Position numbers and translations under genes: made by a program. The notes below the pieces were generated by a model. The model was not told where the DNA came from. It searched no databases and saw nothing but the letters and a program-made list of their open reading frames with translations. DNA of 64,000 nucleotides, from NCBI RefSeq assembly GCF_031877795.1, contig NC_133933.1, positions 8,244,632-8,308,631 on the forward strand, read 5' to 3'. This DNA comes from Strix aluco (Eukaryota; Chordata; Aves; Strigiformes; Strigidae). This document shows, in pieces, positions 63,289 through 64,000 of this stretch. Numbering within the stretch: the first letter of the stretch is position 1; each line of letters opens with the position of its first letter.

Positions 63289-64000
63289 AACTTGGGTTGA
63301 CAGTGGTGCAGCAGTGGACAAGCTGGTTCAGAAAACTTTTGGCAGCAGTTTGAAACTGGTGACCAGAATGACAAGCTGCACTTTGGTTGCTCTGTGTGGG
63401 TGAGAAGGTAAATGTCACTTATGATTCACTGCTCAGCAAAATCCCTAGTGGAGATGAAAATACCTTTGAAAAATGCCTTCAGTATGATGCCTTTCTAGGA
63501 AAAAAAAGAAGAAAGAAAAAGGAGGGTAAATGAAACATTTGTCTTCAAGCAGGAGAGACAAGATGTAGGTGCGATAGTAATCAGTTTGAATTCCTCAATA
63601 CACCCACGAGTACTTACTTGTAATTTTTGTGCAACAGTGTGAGATCAAGACAAGAAGTTCAGTTGACGAACACTTCATAGAGGAATTTCAGATCACATGT
63701 AGGATGGATTGGAGGGTGTCAGATGAGTGTAGATATGTGGTGGAATAATGAATGTTGTGTGGAAAACAACGTAAAGTCTTAGAAGATGGTAACATCTTAA
63801 AGTCCCAAAAAGCTTAAATATTTTTTTTTTACATGCAAGGCAGAAAACAAACTGAAGAGTAGCTTCACTGGGCAGGGAATATCTGAAGGAGAAGATGATG
63901 CAAAGAAGAGCGTGAGTACATTTATCTGTCTGCAGAGCAGCTTATATTGTAGAACTACTGCATCTTGAAAAGTGGTCTTGATATCAAAATTTCAAGTGTA

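Larger units (their letters stand above)
59568..64000. other. Intergenic; no gene recognised
   Basis: The last 4.4 kb. It holds C7-G-C5 at about 60913-60925, two purine-only G/A tracts (61473-61514 and 61925-61970), (TAAA)4 at 61616-61631, (AAT)5 at 62304-62318 and GGAGGGGGGCGGGGGG at 63273-63288. No coding exon is recognisable. Confidence 0.6.

Overview
This is vertebrate nuclear DNA, most likely from a bird. Three things point that way: a coding gene split by GT-AG introns, a 5'-truncated CR1 retrotransposon tail carrying two copies of its diagnostic 8-bp terminal repeat (17875-17935), and low interspersed-repeat density in AT-rich sequence around one CpG island. I cannot name the species from the sequence alone.

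The only protein-coding gene I can support is C1D, on the + strand, which encodes the nuclear exosome cofactor and nuclear-receptor corepressor (yeast Rrp47/Lrp1 family). The model is a CpG-island promoter (about 10480-11150), a non-coding first exon ending at a strong splice donor at 10762, a first intron of about 8.9 kb, and four coding segments at 19679-19825, 21150-21216, 21686-21741 and 24611-24787. Together they encode 148 residues with intact reading frames and consensus splice sites. The 3' UTR probably ends near 25170, just after an ATTAAA at 25148.

Layout: 1-10480 is 5' flank with no gene I can recognise. In human the neighbour on this side of C1D is WDR92 (DNAAF10), but no WDR92 exon is visible here. 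10480-25190 is the C1D transcription unit. 25190-64000 is a long non-coding flank, consistent with the gene-poor interval on the ETAA1 side of C1D in human (synteny inference, not seen in the sequence). This flank holds simple repeats, G-quadruplex-prone tracts, A/C-only and G/T-rich low-complexity stretches, a GC-rich segment ending in a 27-A run (34480-35222), a GC-rich patch resembling a decayed hAT-type DNA transposon (about 47320-47860), and several perfect inverted repeats.

I found no operon, CRISPR array, tRNA or rRNA gene, intact transposon or endogenous virus, and nothing I would call an undescribed biological system. The more unusual observations are structural: an 18-bp perfect palindrome centred on CACGTG in C1D intron 1, a 10-bp inverted repeat of NK2-type sites at 9005-9040, a nested inverted repeat at 31727-31789, a compact G4 motif at 45379-45403, and the hAT-like patch.
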